Shown here piece after piece: positions 34,101-46,049 of a stretch of DNA of 64,000 nucleotides. The stretch lies in NCBI GenBank assembly GCA_949987565.1, contig OX465113.1, positions 10,216,024-10,280,023 on the forward strand, given 5' to 3'. Below the pieces are notes generated by a model. That model was given only the letters and a program-made list of their open reading frames with translations, did no database searches and had not been told where the DNA came from. How positions within the stretch are numbered: position 1 is the first letter of the stretch; each line of letters starts with the position of its first letter. The stretch comes from Luidia sarsii. Lineage: Eukaryota > Echinodermata > Asteroidea > Paxillosida > Luidiidae. The translations under genes and the position numbers were made by a program.

Positions 34101-35744
34101 TGATAAAACTACGTCTGATTGGTAGAGCGTCCCAAGGCAAGAGAAGATGACTCTCTGGTGTCGTGGGAGTCTGACCGATTGGCCGAGTCATTTTTTGTCA
34201 TTTCATTTCATTTATTTCATTTATTGATTTCGCGGGTATAGACACGAAATATAGCATTAGAAAATACAAACGACTTACGTGCAAATAAAAAAATATTTAA
34301 CAGTAAAAAAATGTATACACACAAAAAGAATGTTCGAAAAATTAAGAAAAACTCCAATTGGACAACAAACACACATAATATCAACAACAACCAAAAAGAA
34401 AAAAAAAGAAAAAAAAATCGACAACACAAAACACAATTAGCAGCCAGCAGGATTGAAAAAAGGGCAAAGGGAATTGCTATACTGTAGTTATATAGTTCCT
34501 CTCATTGCATGGTGCTACTTCACAACAACAATGAACATGGCACTAACTGATAAACAACTGACATAGGGCCTACTCATAAGCACCCGTCCCTCTTTCAGCT
34601 GCCCCTGACAGGCAATTTGTCAGCGGGCCATTCTGGCGTCCGAAGAATCCCCAATCCCCTTAACCGCGGTCGTAACATCGCACAGGATTATACTTGAGCG
34701 GTCGTGTCCGACTTCCAAAGGGTCCTGACAGTGTGGAATCCGCCCGTACACGGGATCAGTGTGGCAAGACGGACACAAATCACACCACACGCTCAACACT
34801 ATAGTGTTCGTCCGAATACGCACCGCTGGCGCGATTGCCACGAACGATTTGAAGAAAAAAAACCACCACACCAAAATGCCTTTGAAATGATACAGCAAGC
34901 AAGAAGTTGAACTCACCTGGTAGTAATCGGAGATCACGGAAAGAGGACGAAGGGACTTAATCCTCGGGGAGGGATGTAAACGTCGAATTCCGGCGGGGGC
35001 GGGGGGACGGGGGACAAACCGGAACGTCTGCCCGGACCTGCCGCCGCTTGTTTGCCTAGGTGGGAGACAAACAGAAGAGGACGCGCAAGTTCAAAGAAGA
35101 GAATGCACAATTTTCTAGGGCAGGAGGGGCCGTGGAGGGAGGGTGATGGGGTGGGGGAGGGCGTTTATCCGCGTGCCTATTTGCGTGGACCGGCAGCCGG
35201 GGATCACAATTACGGCCTCCTGTTTGCATATTGGGCAAGGCAAATTGGACGTGATGTACCGAATGAGCCTGCATATACCCGTGCCTGCCCAATGGGAGAG
35301 GTGCCCAGGCGTGGCATTTCCACTGCCTTTGTGATGCAGCGATGGCGAAATTAGACCGGAGCGGCAGTGCACTTTCCCCATATATTATATATTGTCGTGG
35401 CGCAGGTATCCTCTGTAAAGATTGGCGCACTTCTTCGGCGTGCCGACACCCCTTTGCCCATCCAAAGATGAAATTGTTCGCCCACGCCGGCCAACTATTG
35501 AGCACCTCTGAGAATCAGAAACTGTCGGGCCCATGTTTAAGTATCTAATAAAATTTCTTCCGCCAGGTTACACTGTAAAAGATTATCGGGGTTTTTAAAA
35601 GTAACCTTTAATCCAATGTTGGTTAGAGGACGAATAATTTGTAGCATTGCTGGTCAGTAAAAAAAAAAAAATACTGCAGGATTGGGACGGTCAAATATAA
35701 ATACAAACTCAAAATGTTTCGTGTCGGACAAACGATTTTACTGG
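34101..35744. other. No gene; T-rich and A-rich stretches
   Basis: TTTCATTTCATTTATTTCAT at 34198-34220 followed by A-rich sequence to 34430 may be a minus-strand retroelement tail. G-rich patches at 34990-35020 and 35130-35165. Overlapping ORFs lack recognisable domains. Confidence 0.4.
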
Positions 35745-36094
35745 TTAAAGGCCCAATACAACATTGGTAAAGGTCAAAAGATTGCCACAGTTTGTGTGTT
35801 AAATCATTAAACATCCCAAAAAAGTTTTCAGCTCAAATGGTGATCTGAGAAAGTAGAAAAAGGTAAAAAACCGTCACGGTTTTTGCACCATTCTGTAGTG
35901 TAAGAAAAATGGCTTGAGAGTAATCAACTATTTGTCGATGTTTGAGTGAAGATTTCCATGGAAGTACAGCATCCCAGACCGTAAGATTTCAACATGAGGA
36001 TTCTATCATAACCATCTACAAACTGTGTAAATTAGAAGGAAATCTGTGGACATGGATGTTTTCCGATCTTCCCAATGTTGTATTGGGCCTTTAA
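35745..36094 (+). mobile_element. Family B TTAA-flanked MITE, copy 2
   Basis: TTAA at both edges, AGGCCCAATACAACATTGG and CCCAATGTTGTATTGGGCC ends. The central palindrome seen in copies 3 and 4 is decayed here. Confidence 0.85.
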
Positions 36095-37114
36095 GATTTA
36101 CCATTATTGTGAGTTATGAGCAACAAATGATACGGTACCCGTAGGCTACAATTACATCAATCAAAGAGACTTTTTATTCTTAAAGAAATGGATACACATT
36201 TAAGCACTTCAGTTCAGTTCAGTTCATTTTTCCACTTACACGGTAAATAAAGTACAATACTAGAATATTAGAATTTTATAATGGATTTCCAGTAAGTGGA
36301 GGAGGTCTCCAAGAAGCAGAGCTTGTAAGGCGGAGACCCCCTTAAGTGTGAATGATCATTGAAGCAGTTAAGTATTAGGTAAGCACAGCAAAAAACTCTA
36401 AGACAATGAACATTCAGATTTGCACCAATCTCTATGGTACCAGCTCTCTAACCATCTGAGCCATCCAGCCCGTAGCTGTTGGCCTTCTCAAATAGTCGGA
36501 TATCGGTACTTGGTGGCGCCAGTCAGAAGATTTCCTTTGTTTGAAAATGCTATTATCCAACTGCGAGTATGCATTAGTCGTCATTAAATTCGTCTCCCCG
36601 ATTTCGATTTATGTATGCAAATGCGATAGCGATGCCCTATCGATATCGTTCGCCGCCGTTGTGAAATAAGTGGTTCTCGAGTTTCCCGAGTCGACCATTA
36701 CGAAAAATCCGGCTTACGAGAAAGTTGAATAACCCGACCGCTCTCTGCATGCTCGGCATGTCGCGCCAGAATGTTGCGTATATTATAGACTCATGGTATT
36801 CCTCGTCATGGCGACGGCCCGATAGTGCATGCATTATTCACATGGCAACTCACTCCCCTCTGCTCCACTGGAACCTTCCATGACTCGGAGGGACGGTTCG
36901 GATTTCGGATGCCTGGATCTCTGAGTCAAAGGCTGGGCCATATTTATATCATTTTGTTCTCTCCCTGGGATCCCTCCCTTTCTCTCTATACGCAGTGCCG
37001 GCTTGAACTAGAATTCATGAACAATATCCTACCGCCATCTTTGCTCGACACGCTTTCCATGGAGCAGCAGGGTTTTTGACCGAAGTGCAAATATCAAAAC
37101 AAAAGGAAATCAGG
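36095..37114. other. No gene; tRNA-like A-box remnant near 36445
   Basis: On the minus strand 36440-36470 reads TGGATGGCTCAGATGGTTAG, like the A-box of a tRNA-derived SINE. Upstream CAGTTCAGTTCAGTTCA (36210) may be its tail. No B-box was found at the expected spacing, so it is probably a broken SINE. Confidence 0.4.
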
Positions 37115-37365
37115 ATGGACACGTCTCGATCCTAGCAGGACCTTTCTGTCTGTGAGAAGGGTCCTAGAAAAGACTTGAAGGTTTGCATGGTGGAAACAAT
37201 TATTATTAATTGGTTTGCGGTGACACCATGTTTATCATCTCTTTTGGGACTGAGTGTGGCTCTGAAAAAAGCCGGTGACTCAACGTTTCGAGCAGTGTGT
37301 ACTCTGCTCGTCGTCAGAGCCACACTCAGTCTCAAAAGAGAAGGGTCCTGCTAGGATCGAATCTT
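37115..37365. repeat. Family G repeat interrupted by family S
   Basis: Left G arm TCTCGATCCTAGCAGGACC (37124-37142), right arm GGGTCCTGCTAGGATCGAA (37342-37360). A family S copy lies between them. Confidence 0.7.
37212..37321 (-). repeat. Family S repeat with inverted duplication
   Basis: GGTTTGCGGTGACACCATG start. The stem-loop (37258-37273) has one mismatch. Unusually, GACTGAGTGTGGCTCTGA (37249-37266) is mirrored by TCAGAGCCACACTCAGTC (37315-37332), so the 3' half of the repeat is enclosed in a large hairpin. Confidence 0.75.
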
Positions 37366-38914
37366 TTGTGCACTGTGTGTATTTCTCCCTCCTTGCTTCT
37401 TTTTCATTCGTTCCAGCGTGGGTTCATACGCCACTTGGTCGGCGTTGACGTGACGCACCCAAAACCGCCATCCGTGCGTTCATGCTGTCACGATGGAGGA
37501 CACCCCCGAGTTAGATTACGGGGTGCCAACTGATGGTCGCCGACCCGAGAACCACCCCGTGCCGGTACGGCGGGGCCCGTAGCTTCCGTCGGCCGACGAG
37601 GCCCTACTCCTTTACACGCGAAGCAGCCTGATTTTCCCCCCGTTATGCATCCACGAGGTCGTGCGCAATGCTCGCCTCCGTATTGGCAACGTGGGGCCGT
37701 TGCATGCAGTCGCCCGTTTCGACTTCAGATTACATGTACATGCTGTAAGTATATGGGAGCCGGCTTGCTAGCGGCTTAATCCGTTTCCCTGTAAGTGGGT
37801 TATTCCCGCCCATAGTCAATGAGTCCATCGGGGTCCATATAGCATCTGTCACCGTACATAGTGAATAAACCAATGGCTTACTGGCAATTAGCTACAGAAG
37901 TCGGAAATCCCCTCAATGAAATCTTCCAGCAAATCTCCTAAAATTAAGTAGGTTCTCCTGAAAGGACATCACGCCATAAATCCGATTTCCACCAAGGCAA
38001 TGGTATTTTGCTTCGTGGTTGGGGGTCGGGGGGAAAATACATTACGGGAATCACCGAGCATGGCCACGAACACAGCCTGCTCCTCGTGGCCTTCCACGTC
38101 TGCGAGAGGCGGTGTCTGTGCCAGAGATTGCGATCGATCAATTAGACGAAGAGTGATGGGGAAAACGGAACCGCCTTTCCAGTTCGGTATCAGGAGAAAC
38201 GGGACAAGATACCCCCCTCCCCATCGGTTCTTAGACTCGGGGCTTCCCTTGTTCCAATCAAGGGGTTGTCACACGGCAGCCATTGTCAGTTTCCATTCCG
38301 TTCTTCCCCGGGCAAGGCAGGGTAGGGGAGCTTCTCGTAATCACGCTGCTGCGTGCACAGGCCACACACCGGGTGTTCGACAGGGTATCGAAGTGCGAGC
38401 GTGGAATGTCATTAATCAAAGTCGATTCGGAATTTAAGAACAAGGCTTGAGTTTAAAACGCATCTGTTTCCCACGTTGGGTGGTCATTGGAGACATAAAC
38501 TGATGGAGGAGAAATGATTATTGAAGGGCGTTCCTAAAATCTCTTACATTTTGCCTTAAGTGAAGACTTTTAAAAATCGAATGAAAAAAGGAGAAAAGGT
38601 AGGCCAACGTGGAAGTTGGGGATTCGGAGCACGGACCTCTAACTTGCCGGCTAAGTATTCGACTTGCAGACTGTGCACACGGCAATAGCTGATGTTCTGA
38701 ACTTCTGAGCTTCATCTGTTTTGTTTAAATGCATTGTGTTGCGGGTGAATGCGCCGCTGTATATGTGTACGGTAACAAGTCACTACACTTGCACCATTTT
38801 AGATAGGAAGGGATGTGGCAGGGATCACTATCTACAAGAAACCATGCGGGCGGAATAAACTCGGCAAGAATATCGACTGGCGAAGTTTTCTCAAACGAAC
38901 TTTACATGGTTCAA
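37366..38914. other. No gene recognised
   Basis: Mixed sequence. ORFs on both strands (38000-38437, for example) have no recognisable domain. A minus-strand B-box-like word near 38620 may be a SINE scrap. Confidence 0.4.
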
Positions 38915-39030
38915 ACAAAGACGTCTGCACTAGAAAGCAAGAGTCACGGGTTCGAATCCCGCCCGAGCTGCCTGTATTTTGCAGCCGGGCAATCGGACAA
39001 AGCACCGAGCAGTAATTGCCTATTCCGTCG
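38915..39030 (+). mobile_element. Family F SINE-like repeat, copy 2
   Basis: GACGTCTGCACTAGAAA then B-box GGTTCGAATCC (38949-38959), CCGAGCTGCCTGTATTTTG and a GGGCAATCGGACAAAGCACC segment. Shares this order with 31845-31990. Confidence 0.65.
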
Positions 39031-39403
39031 AGTAGGGCAAACCCTCATTAAATTAAACTCTTCACTTCTACCTACCGAGTTAATTGTGGACAGCAGTTGG
39101 ACCACTGGCATTGTGTAATTTTAATGACAACGCAAGTGAAAAATGGACACAAGTGACAAACTGTTCACACCTCAAAGGTTAAATCCGCTGGGTTGTCATC
39201 AACTGTGACGGTATGATGCGACGACCTGGCTAGGTAGGCCTATGTATGTGATTACGTTCTTGAAGACATCTCGAAAAGGAGGCGAACTTAATGGACCACG
39301 GTATAGACAGGGACGGGCAAGATCAAAATGTATGAGTAGAGTATGAATACGTATGTATATGGAAGAACTAAGCAAATATAATGGACGACCATGCGGCATC
39401 CTA

Positions 39404-39793
39404 GCCGCTTTTCCACTGGACTTATTTTGATCAAAGTAACCGAGACGATGGTTACTTTTCCCATTTTAAGTCCAGTGGAAACGGCACAGTTAAATTTCCT
39501 CTCGGTTACTTTAACCGACTGGAGCCGAATGGTTACTTTTACCGGCCAACCTCTGCCCAGGAAAAGTGACCAGGTAAGTTTAACCGAGCCGATTAGTCCC
39601 GTGGAAACGCACCACTCGGTAAAACGCGACTCGGCGTGCATGCTCTGTGCACAAATAATTTTTCGCCAGCTCCGTTACTTTACCATCGTCTCAGTTAAAT
39701 TGACTGACTCAAAAGTCCAAGTGGGAACGACGGTCAAATTTGACTAGTGGAAATTTAACCATCGGTTAAATTTTAGTCCAGTGGAAACGCGGC
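39404..39793. mobile_element. 390 bp TIR element, possibly PIF/Harbinger-like
   Basis: Ends GCCGCTTTTCCACTGGACT and AGTCCAGTGGAAACGCGGC mirror each other. The CCAGTGGAAACG word recurs inside. Flanking triplets CTA and TTA resemble a TWA target duplication with one mutation. TAGGCCTA is upstream at 39235-39242. The ORFs through it on both strands are not transposases. Confidence 0.7.
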
Positions 39794-39999
39794 TTAGGAG
39801 TCATCACACTGAAGACACCAAACAATGGCCGGTAAGCATTTCGCTCGAATCAGTATCATTCGTGTATAGTTGTACATGTATACGGCATCTTGAGACGGCT
39901 CTCCGTCGCTGCACCGGTGCAAGAGTTTGTGGCATTTGACCGCGTCTGCTGTCTCCACGGGTCGCCCGCACTTTTTCCGTTTGCTGGGCGAATCAACAA

Positions 40000-40010
40000 C
40001 CCCCCCCCCC

Positions 40011-40041
<31 letters not shown>
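40000..40041. repeat. C12-A30 homopolymer junction
   Basis: A C run passes directly into an A run. Length is likely to vary between assemblies. Confidence 0.85.
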
Positions 40042-40043
<2 letters not shown>

Positions 40044-40853
40044 GGGGGCAGGCCAATGTAAGTCTCGCGGAAAAGATCCGGATGCAATCGCATACAAGAT
40101 CGACTCTTGTATAAACACGGCAGGGCCCGAGGCTTGATATTAATTACGGAGTCCGGTGCATGGCCTGCATGCACCGCGGCGGCCATCACATTGGAAATGA
40201 AACGGGCCCGCACTGATTCTACGCTGGAGACAAATGGAGCTGGCGGTATCTAGTGACACAATGACACTTTGTAAGGGAACCGAAAGTATACTTTCAAAAG
40301 CAGGACAGGACAGAACGGCGGCAGTCGTAAATAAGTACCGACATTCATCAGAGATTAAAGTTCTCAAAGATTTACAGGGCTCGGCGCTTCGACTGAGAAA
40401 AAAAAATGCACGGACGTTTTTTAATGGAACTACAGTAGCCTATCCATTGTATATCATTGGAAACAATAAGAAGAGGAATTCCAAAATGCATTGCAGTTGA
40501 CCTTTAACAAACGCAACCCACAATACATAGACACTGAATGCGATTCTGTCTAGGGAGCCATGCAACATCCACCGTCCTTACATCGATCATAACCTACCGA
40601 ACTGCCCCTCATCCCAGGGCTCCATTTTCACCCATCACCAAGCTCCATGCTTAAAAACTGCCCCGCCAGCTTCCACTTGTGGGAGAAACGTGTCACGTCA
40701 CTGGGCCGACCTGACTTCACCCGACCTCTCCGATCAATACGTTTCTTGACATCGGCCCGAGACGTTTGCTATAGAATCCATCCCTGCTCTCGGAAATGCT
40801 GCTGAGGGACAGCCGCCTCTGGATCAGACCTCAGTCTTAACGATCCGCAGTCT
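40042..40853. other. No feature recognised
   Basis: Mixed sequence; no exon or repeat recognised. Confidence 0.4.
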
Positions 40854-41229
40854 CTAAAGCCCCTACACAACACTGGTCGAGGTCAAAGAATAGCATCCAT
40901 ACGTTGTCTGATTCAACATATGCATGAAATAGCCCATCTGTGAAAATTTCACTTCAATCCGCCAACCGAGTCTCGAGAAAATCGTGAAAACCGCTTTATT
41001 TGTTTCGCGAAAATGCACCATTCAACGCCGTATACTGTTCCGAAAATAGTTTAGATCTTGGTGAGACGTAACGATTTCTTTTACTCATTTCTCCCAAAAT
41101 ACAACATTTTAGGCAGAAATAATTCAGTGAGAGGTTTCTACTATAACCATCTTCAAACTGTAAAGGTTTCATGTAAATCTGTGAGCATTTCTGTTTTTCG
41201 ATCTTACCAATGTTGTGTAGGGGCTTCAA
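40854..41229 (-). mobile_element. Family A TTAA-flanked MITE, copy 4
   Basis: Ends AGCCCCTACACAACACTGG and CCAATGTTGTGTAGGGGCT. The flanking tetranucleotides have decayed to CTAA and TCAA. The right TCAA is shared with the family B copy that starts here. Confidence 0.8.
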
Positions 41230-41701
41230 AGACCCTATACAACATATACATCGGTAATGGTCAAAAGATTGCCACAGTTTATTCAACATTCCAAAGAAGC
41301 AATACTGCGAAGGTTTTAGGTCAAATGGTAATCTGAGAAAGTATAAACATTTAAAAAAGAAAACCGTCACGGTTAATGCACCAGCCTTTAATGTAAGAAA
41401 TTGTTTAGAAAAGCAACATTGCGAAGGTTTTAGCTCAAATAGTAATCTGAGAAAGTATACTTTTTTTGTTTAATCGACACGGTTAACGCAACCGCCTGTA
41501 GTGTAAGAAATAGTTTATTACTCGCGAGTAATAAACTATTTGTCGATGTTTGAGTGAAGATTTCTCGAAACATACAGCATTCTAGACCGTACGATTTCAA
41601 CATGAGGATCATATCATGACCGTCTAAACTGTGTCAATCAGAAAGGAAATCTGTGGACATCGATGTCTTCCGATCTTCCCAATGTTGTAGTGGGCCTTTA
41701 A
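41226..41701 (+). mobile_element. Family B TTAA-flanked MITE, copy 3, with internal duplication
   Basis: Begins at the TCAA shared with the preceding family A element and ends at TTAA (41698-41701). An internal block of about 115 bp (TGCGAAGGTTTTAG ... GTAAGAAAT) is duplicated, which explains its extra length. A perfect 34 bp palindrome lies at 41508-41541. Confidence 0.8.
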
Positions 41702-41744
41702 CGGTCGGGGATGAGGGGGAAATGATGGATGTTTGAGAAAAAAA

Positions 41745-42000
41745 AGTTGAAAAGAAATGATAAAATAGAAGTGGATTGGGCACATGAAGAGAATATCAGA
41801 CGGCAGATGTACAAAAGCGGTCACAGAATAGTGATCTATGCTAGACATCAAAACCGGAGAAGACAGAGTACAAAGATGGATGGATGAGCTTGATATCGAT
41901 AGTATACTGTGGGTGCGGTAAATTGGTTCGGCGTGGCGCACACATCCTGAGGCTTTCGTCTTGTAGTGGACTGAAAATAACTGAAGACGAGGGCGGAGGA
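41745..42000 (+). mobile_element. LINE 3' fragment with stop codons
   Basis: The frame from 41772 encodes WIGHMKRISDGRCTKAVTE then two stops. A shifted frame gives KTGEDRVQRWMDELD. At 41949-41984 the frame reads EAFVL-stop-WTENN-stop. These are successive pieces of a LINE polymerase C-terminus, broken by stops and frameshifts. An old, dead copy. Confidence 0.7.
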
Positions 42001-42489
42001 GGTGGATATTGCACTGCACTCTCTCCCAGACATTCGGATGAATTGAACTTGGGACCTCGCATTTCAAAATACAATTGAATGAAATGCCATCATCGTTCCC
42101 TCAGTGCGGGAGACTGGATGATACAAAATAAAGTGCCGAGCGTCCAAAACTTGCCGTCCGAATAATCTCTCCGCACGAAGAGATCGGACACACGTGCCGA
42201 GATTTCAGCTGTCTTTTCATCAACGCATGTTCTATACATGGGGATTAATTACAGGAATTAGGAACAAGACGAATCGGGATGCATTATATATAGATTTCTT
42301 GATATTTCTCTGACACGTTTCGCCCACTAAGACGCACATTTGTTTTGTTCTTCAATAATTGGATACAGTATAGGTATCTATGTATCGCTGTCAAGCAAAC
42401 AAGACGGGGTTTACCCTGAGACATCTTAGTCGTTGAATATAAAATCACGCATGCATGGATTTAACGGATGGAATCCGTTTCCAACTCTT
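42001..42489. other. No feature recognised
   Basis: Mixed sequence; no exon recognised. Confidence 0.4.
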
Positions 42490-43155
42490 CGCTCTCACTC
42501 ATATCCCCCCTCTCTCTCTCTCCACCTCTCTGTATGTCTCTTTGCACCTGTCTGTATGTCTGTCTGTCACCCTCCTGTTGTCTGTCTGTCTGTGCGTCTC
42601 TCTATCTTCCCTCTCTACACCTCTCTATTTCTCTCTCTCCCTCTCTCTCTATCTCTCTTTCTCTCTTTCTTTCCCCTCTCCATCTCTCTCTTTCTCTCTC
42701 TCTCTTAGTTCTCTCTTAGTTCTCTCTGTCCCTCTCTTTCTCTCTTTCTCTCTTCCTGTCTCTTTTCTCTCCCCCTCTCCCTCTCTTTCTCTTACTTCCC
42801 CCCTCTCTCTGCCTCTCTCCCTCTCTTTCCTCCTATATCTTTCTCTCTCCCTCCCTCTCTCTCTATCTATCTCTCGCACTCGCTCTTTGTCTCTCTTTTT
42901 CCTTCTCTTTCCCCCTCTCTCTCTCTATCTATCTCTCGCACTCGCTCTTTCTCTCTTTTTTTCCTTCCCTTTCTCTCTCTGTCCCTCTCTCTGTCCCTTT
43001 CTCTCTCTCCCTCTCTCTCTCTTTCTCTCTTCGCCCCTCTATCTTTCTCTCTCCCTCCCTCCCTCTCTCTATCTCTCACACTCGCTCTTTCTCTATCACT
43101 CTCTCTCCCTCCCCTCTACCTCTACCTTTCTCTATCTCTCCCCCTCTTCCTAAAT
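42490..43155. repeat. CT-rich microsatellite tract
   Basis: About 660 bases of CTCTCT, TCTG and CCCTCTC words, with a duplicated segment containing CTATCTATCTCTCGCACTCG (42863 and 42924). The Ser/Leu and Arg/Glu ORFs are artefacts. Confidence 0.95.
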
Positions 43156-43812
43156 CCTTCACACTAACAGCTGCGCATTCATCAACCCCCGTCCCACGGA
43201 GCATCCCAGAGTGAGGAGCTGGCCGGCCAACAGATAAACTTCCGAGGGGATATACACGCCGGGAGTCGAGCACGCGAGACCCGTATCAAGTTTCCCTTTT
43301 TTTTATTTCCTCGGCGGCTCTGGACATTTCCTCACCTCTTATAATTTTTTTTTTCACTATACCTGTGCCTCAATCCTGTTAACATTCCCCGGGACCCACG
43401 AGACCCCGGGACAGACATTCAAAGTAGACATCAGAAACCTGAGTGCTGAAAGCACCGCCTCCCTCCCCCCCAACCTCCCACCATCTTGCGTTATGGGGAT
43501 TTTGACCTTCTATGTGTTTGGGCACTGGGCCGGGGTTCGGTACTAGCGATCACGGCTCGACCTGGATGACCGAGGCACCTTACCTAAAAATGGTTTGCTG
43601 AGAGCTTTTACCTGCGGACAAAATGACACTTTCTTGGCGGGTGGAGAGGGGGGGGTGCATGGGTCCGGGAAGAGACGAGGTAGTCTACCCCCAGTAAGAG
43701 TTCTTAAGAAGTCGAACTGCAAATAACTGAAAACATGTCAAACACCGATGCCATACTTCCCTATATATATGGCGTCCCACATCACCAGTATATATAAACA
43801 TCCTTGCACTAA
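43156..43812. other. No feature recognised
   Basis: Short T runs near 43298 and 43348 and a G run at 43650. No exon recognised. Confidence 0.4.
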
Positions 43813-44172
43813 AGGCTGCCGCACACGAGAGCTATCCGCTGAGCAAAAAGTCTCTCGAGGTCGTTAGCTCAGCACGTATACGGTATAGCTCGCCGTCTGC
43901 GCTGAACTTTTGGTGAGATTTCTGCCTCAAGAGGTCGTGAGACCAATATCTATCCTGTTTGATTTTTTTCGCCTCTCGTGGATGAAAACTCATCGTTTGC
44001 TGCGACTTGAGCTACGTGCTGAGCAAAACAATCACAACTGGCCAATAAAAGCGCACGCTCTGTTCACGTATAATGGCTTCCAAAAATATCTTTTTTGCTC
44101 AGCACGAGAGGTACGTGCTGAGCTAACGACCTCGAGAGAATTTCTGCATATAGCTCTCGCGTGCGGTGGCCT
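43813..44172. mobile_element. 360 bp TIR element with TAA target duplication
   Basis: Left end AGGCTGCCGCACACGAGAGC is mirrored by the right end GCTCTCGCGTGCGGTGGCCT. Pairing continues through CTCTCGAGGTCGTTAGCTCA for about 70 bp. Both sides carry TAA (43810-43812, 44173-44175), as expected for PIF/Harbinger elements. Contains a CCAAT box. No transposase. Confidence 0.8.
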
Positions 44173-44187
44173 TAAAATAGGCCTATA

Positions 44188-44400
44188 TGCAGATGGCCTG
44201 TCGTTTCGATCCTTGCGGGACCTTTCTCAAAGGCAGAATGGCAAGGACAAGGACAGAAACATGTAGTATGGGGAGAGGCAATAGGACACGGACGGCTAAA
44301 TGGGACAAAGGAGAGAAGCTGGTGAACCGACTAAGATGATAATCAAAGAAAGGACAGGGAATTGGGAAGAGCTGGCGGGTGGAAATGATCGAAGCTCAAT
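44188..44400. repeat. Family G left arm plus internal region
   Basis: GGCCTGTCGTTTCGATCC then GACCTTTCTCAAAGGCAGAA, GGCAAGGACAAGGACAG and GGGGAGAGGCAATAGGACAC. The internal words match 22757-22800. TAGGCCTA at 44178-44185 sits at the junction with the preceding TIR element. Confidence 0.7.
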
Positions 44401-46049
44401 CATGAAAAGTGCCGGAACGTAACGCAAAAATATTGTTTCCAATTTTCCAGGAATTTTACAGGAAAAACTGATTAAGCTAAAATGTTCGTAGATTCATGTG
44501 ATGAAATGTTTCCATCGACTCGGATGTGGTGTTTTTACCTGTCTGATATTCCGTCAGTCCATCTTGTAGTTTTAATGCCAAAGCGGTGCACAAATCTATC
44601 TTTGAGTTTGAACTCAGAATTGCCAGCCACTGAGAGCCGTTTCAGATAGACGCAATAATAGGTATAAACGCGCGCCAAGGCTCGGTGGCAATTACAGCGG
44701 GACAGTGCAAGCACCGAGTGCAAGGATACAGCCCTGCAGTATTTAGTTATTGCCCGACGATCCAAGAGCACCTCTGGGGGGTTCTTCCTTCAAGAGAACA
44801 ACCCACTCACTCCCTCCCTTCCCCGAGTCAAACCTCAAATGAAAGTTCCACGTGGCTCGTCGAGCACTCAGCCCCGTGTCCGCCGGGTATACCGACCGCC
44901 CCTCGAGGGGTTTAGAGACGGGAGGTGGGGTGGGGAGAGCGACCTTTACCGGACTAATTATTTGCAGATAATATTTCTCCCCCTTGAGGTCTTGCGTTAT
45001 AATGCACGAATAGAAGCTGCACAACGGACGGAATGTAACCCCCCCCCCCCTCTCTCGCTGAATGCAAATTTGAGGGTTTTCTTGCTACAAATCGCGACGC
45101 CATGCAGAATGGTCTCCATTTGGGCTGTTCAAGAGGGCTTATTATTCTAAAAAATATGAGACCGATCTCTGACAAATCTTCTGAGAGAGTCCACTTTTGC
45201 ATCGCTTAAAAAATGGAAGCTTTTATAATTTGCGCCGTTTTTACTGTAAGCGGGCAACTTCGGCGTATTTCCTTCAATTATTGGCACACACAAACGGGGA
45301 GCGAATTGCACCAAATCCTATCAACACAAGCGGGAAGCCCTGCATAAGCCAATTGAAGGAGATCAATGGCGGCAGAGAGAGAGAGGGATCCAGACACGGG
45401 AGACGTATGCGGCGTTTCGTATGCGTCATACCTGTGTCGTTCTGCCTGCGCGCTTGGTATATGGCATTCTGAGGGGGTCTCGGTGCAATTCGTGGCCATC
45501 GTCTTTGGTGCTTATGCGCACTTACATGCTCAACGGTACCCGCGGTGGCGTGATGCTTTACCAGATAAGCCGGCCGTCTCCAGCGGTACCCGTAATCGCA
45601 TAGAACCCTATAATGTCCCTCGCTGTAATGCGTCAAAATGGCTCCATCAAAACGGATACACGTCCCGTCTTACATCAAAGCACGTAATTCCATAATGTAA
45701 CCCCCTTATAGAGTTCCAACGCGACGATTTTACGGCCCAATCTTATTGACCTGGTGTTTGAAATTAATCCGATTAAGTGGGGTTTTTTTCTCGCAAAGTT
45801 ACCCTTCCCTGAAGTATTCCTGTGAAATCATTCCACCGCATAAATTGCTATCGAATGACGGAGTTACCAAAGCAATTTGCAAAACAACATTAGTGAGTAG
45901 TGCCAGTATCAGGTTTATTGTCCACCAGAAGCCTGACGGTAGCTAAAAGTGTTTTCGTGATAAATTGCTTCTATTTGAATGGAAGCAGCGCCAAAAGAAT
46001 CAGGTGTTTGCACTGTGTGTGCGTCTTTCAAGAACGTGAAGAGTATAGA
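44401..46049. other. No gene recognised; C11 run
   Basis: Mixed sequence with a C run at about 45040-45050. Several overlapping ORFs (44.8-45.7 kb) without recognisable domains. Confidence 0.4.

Noticed and set aside
38949..38959. tRNA gene based on GGTTCGAATCC
   Set aside because: No cloverleaf can be formed around it; the same context recurs at 31889, so it is a SINE-type B-box.
23183..41984. An intact, active LINE
   Set aside because: All four LINE pieces are short 3' fragments; two have frameshifts or stops.
42455..43153. 232-residue Ser/Leu ORF
   Set aside because: Product of a CT-rich microsatellite tract.
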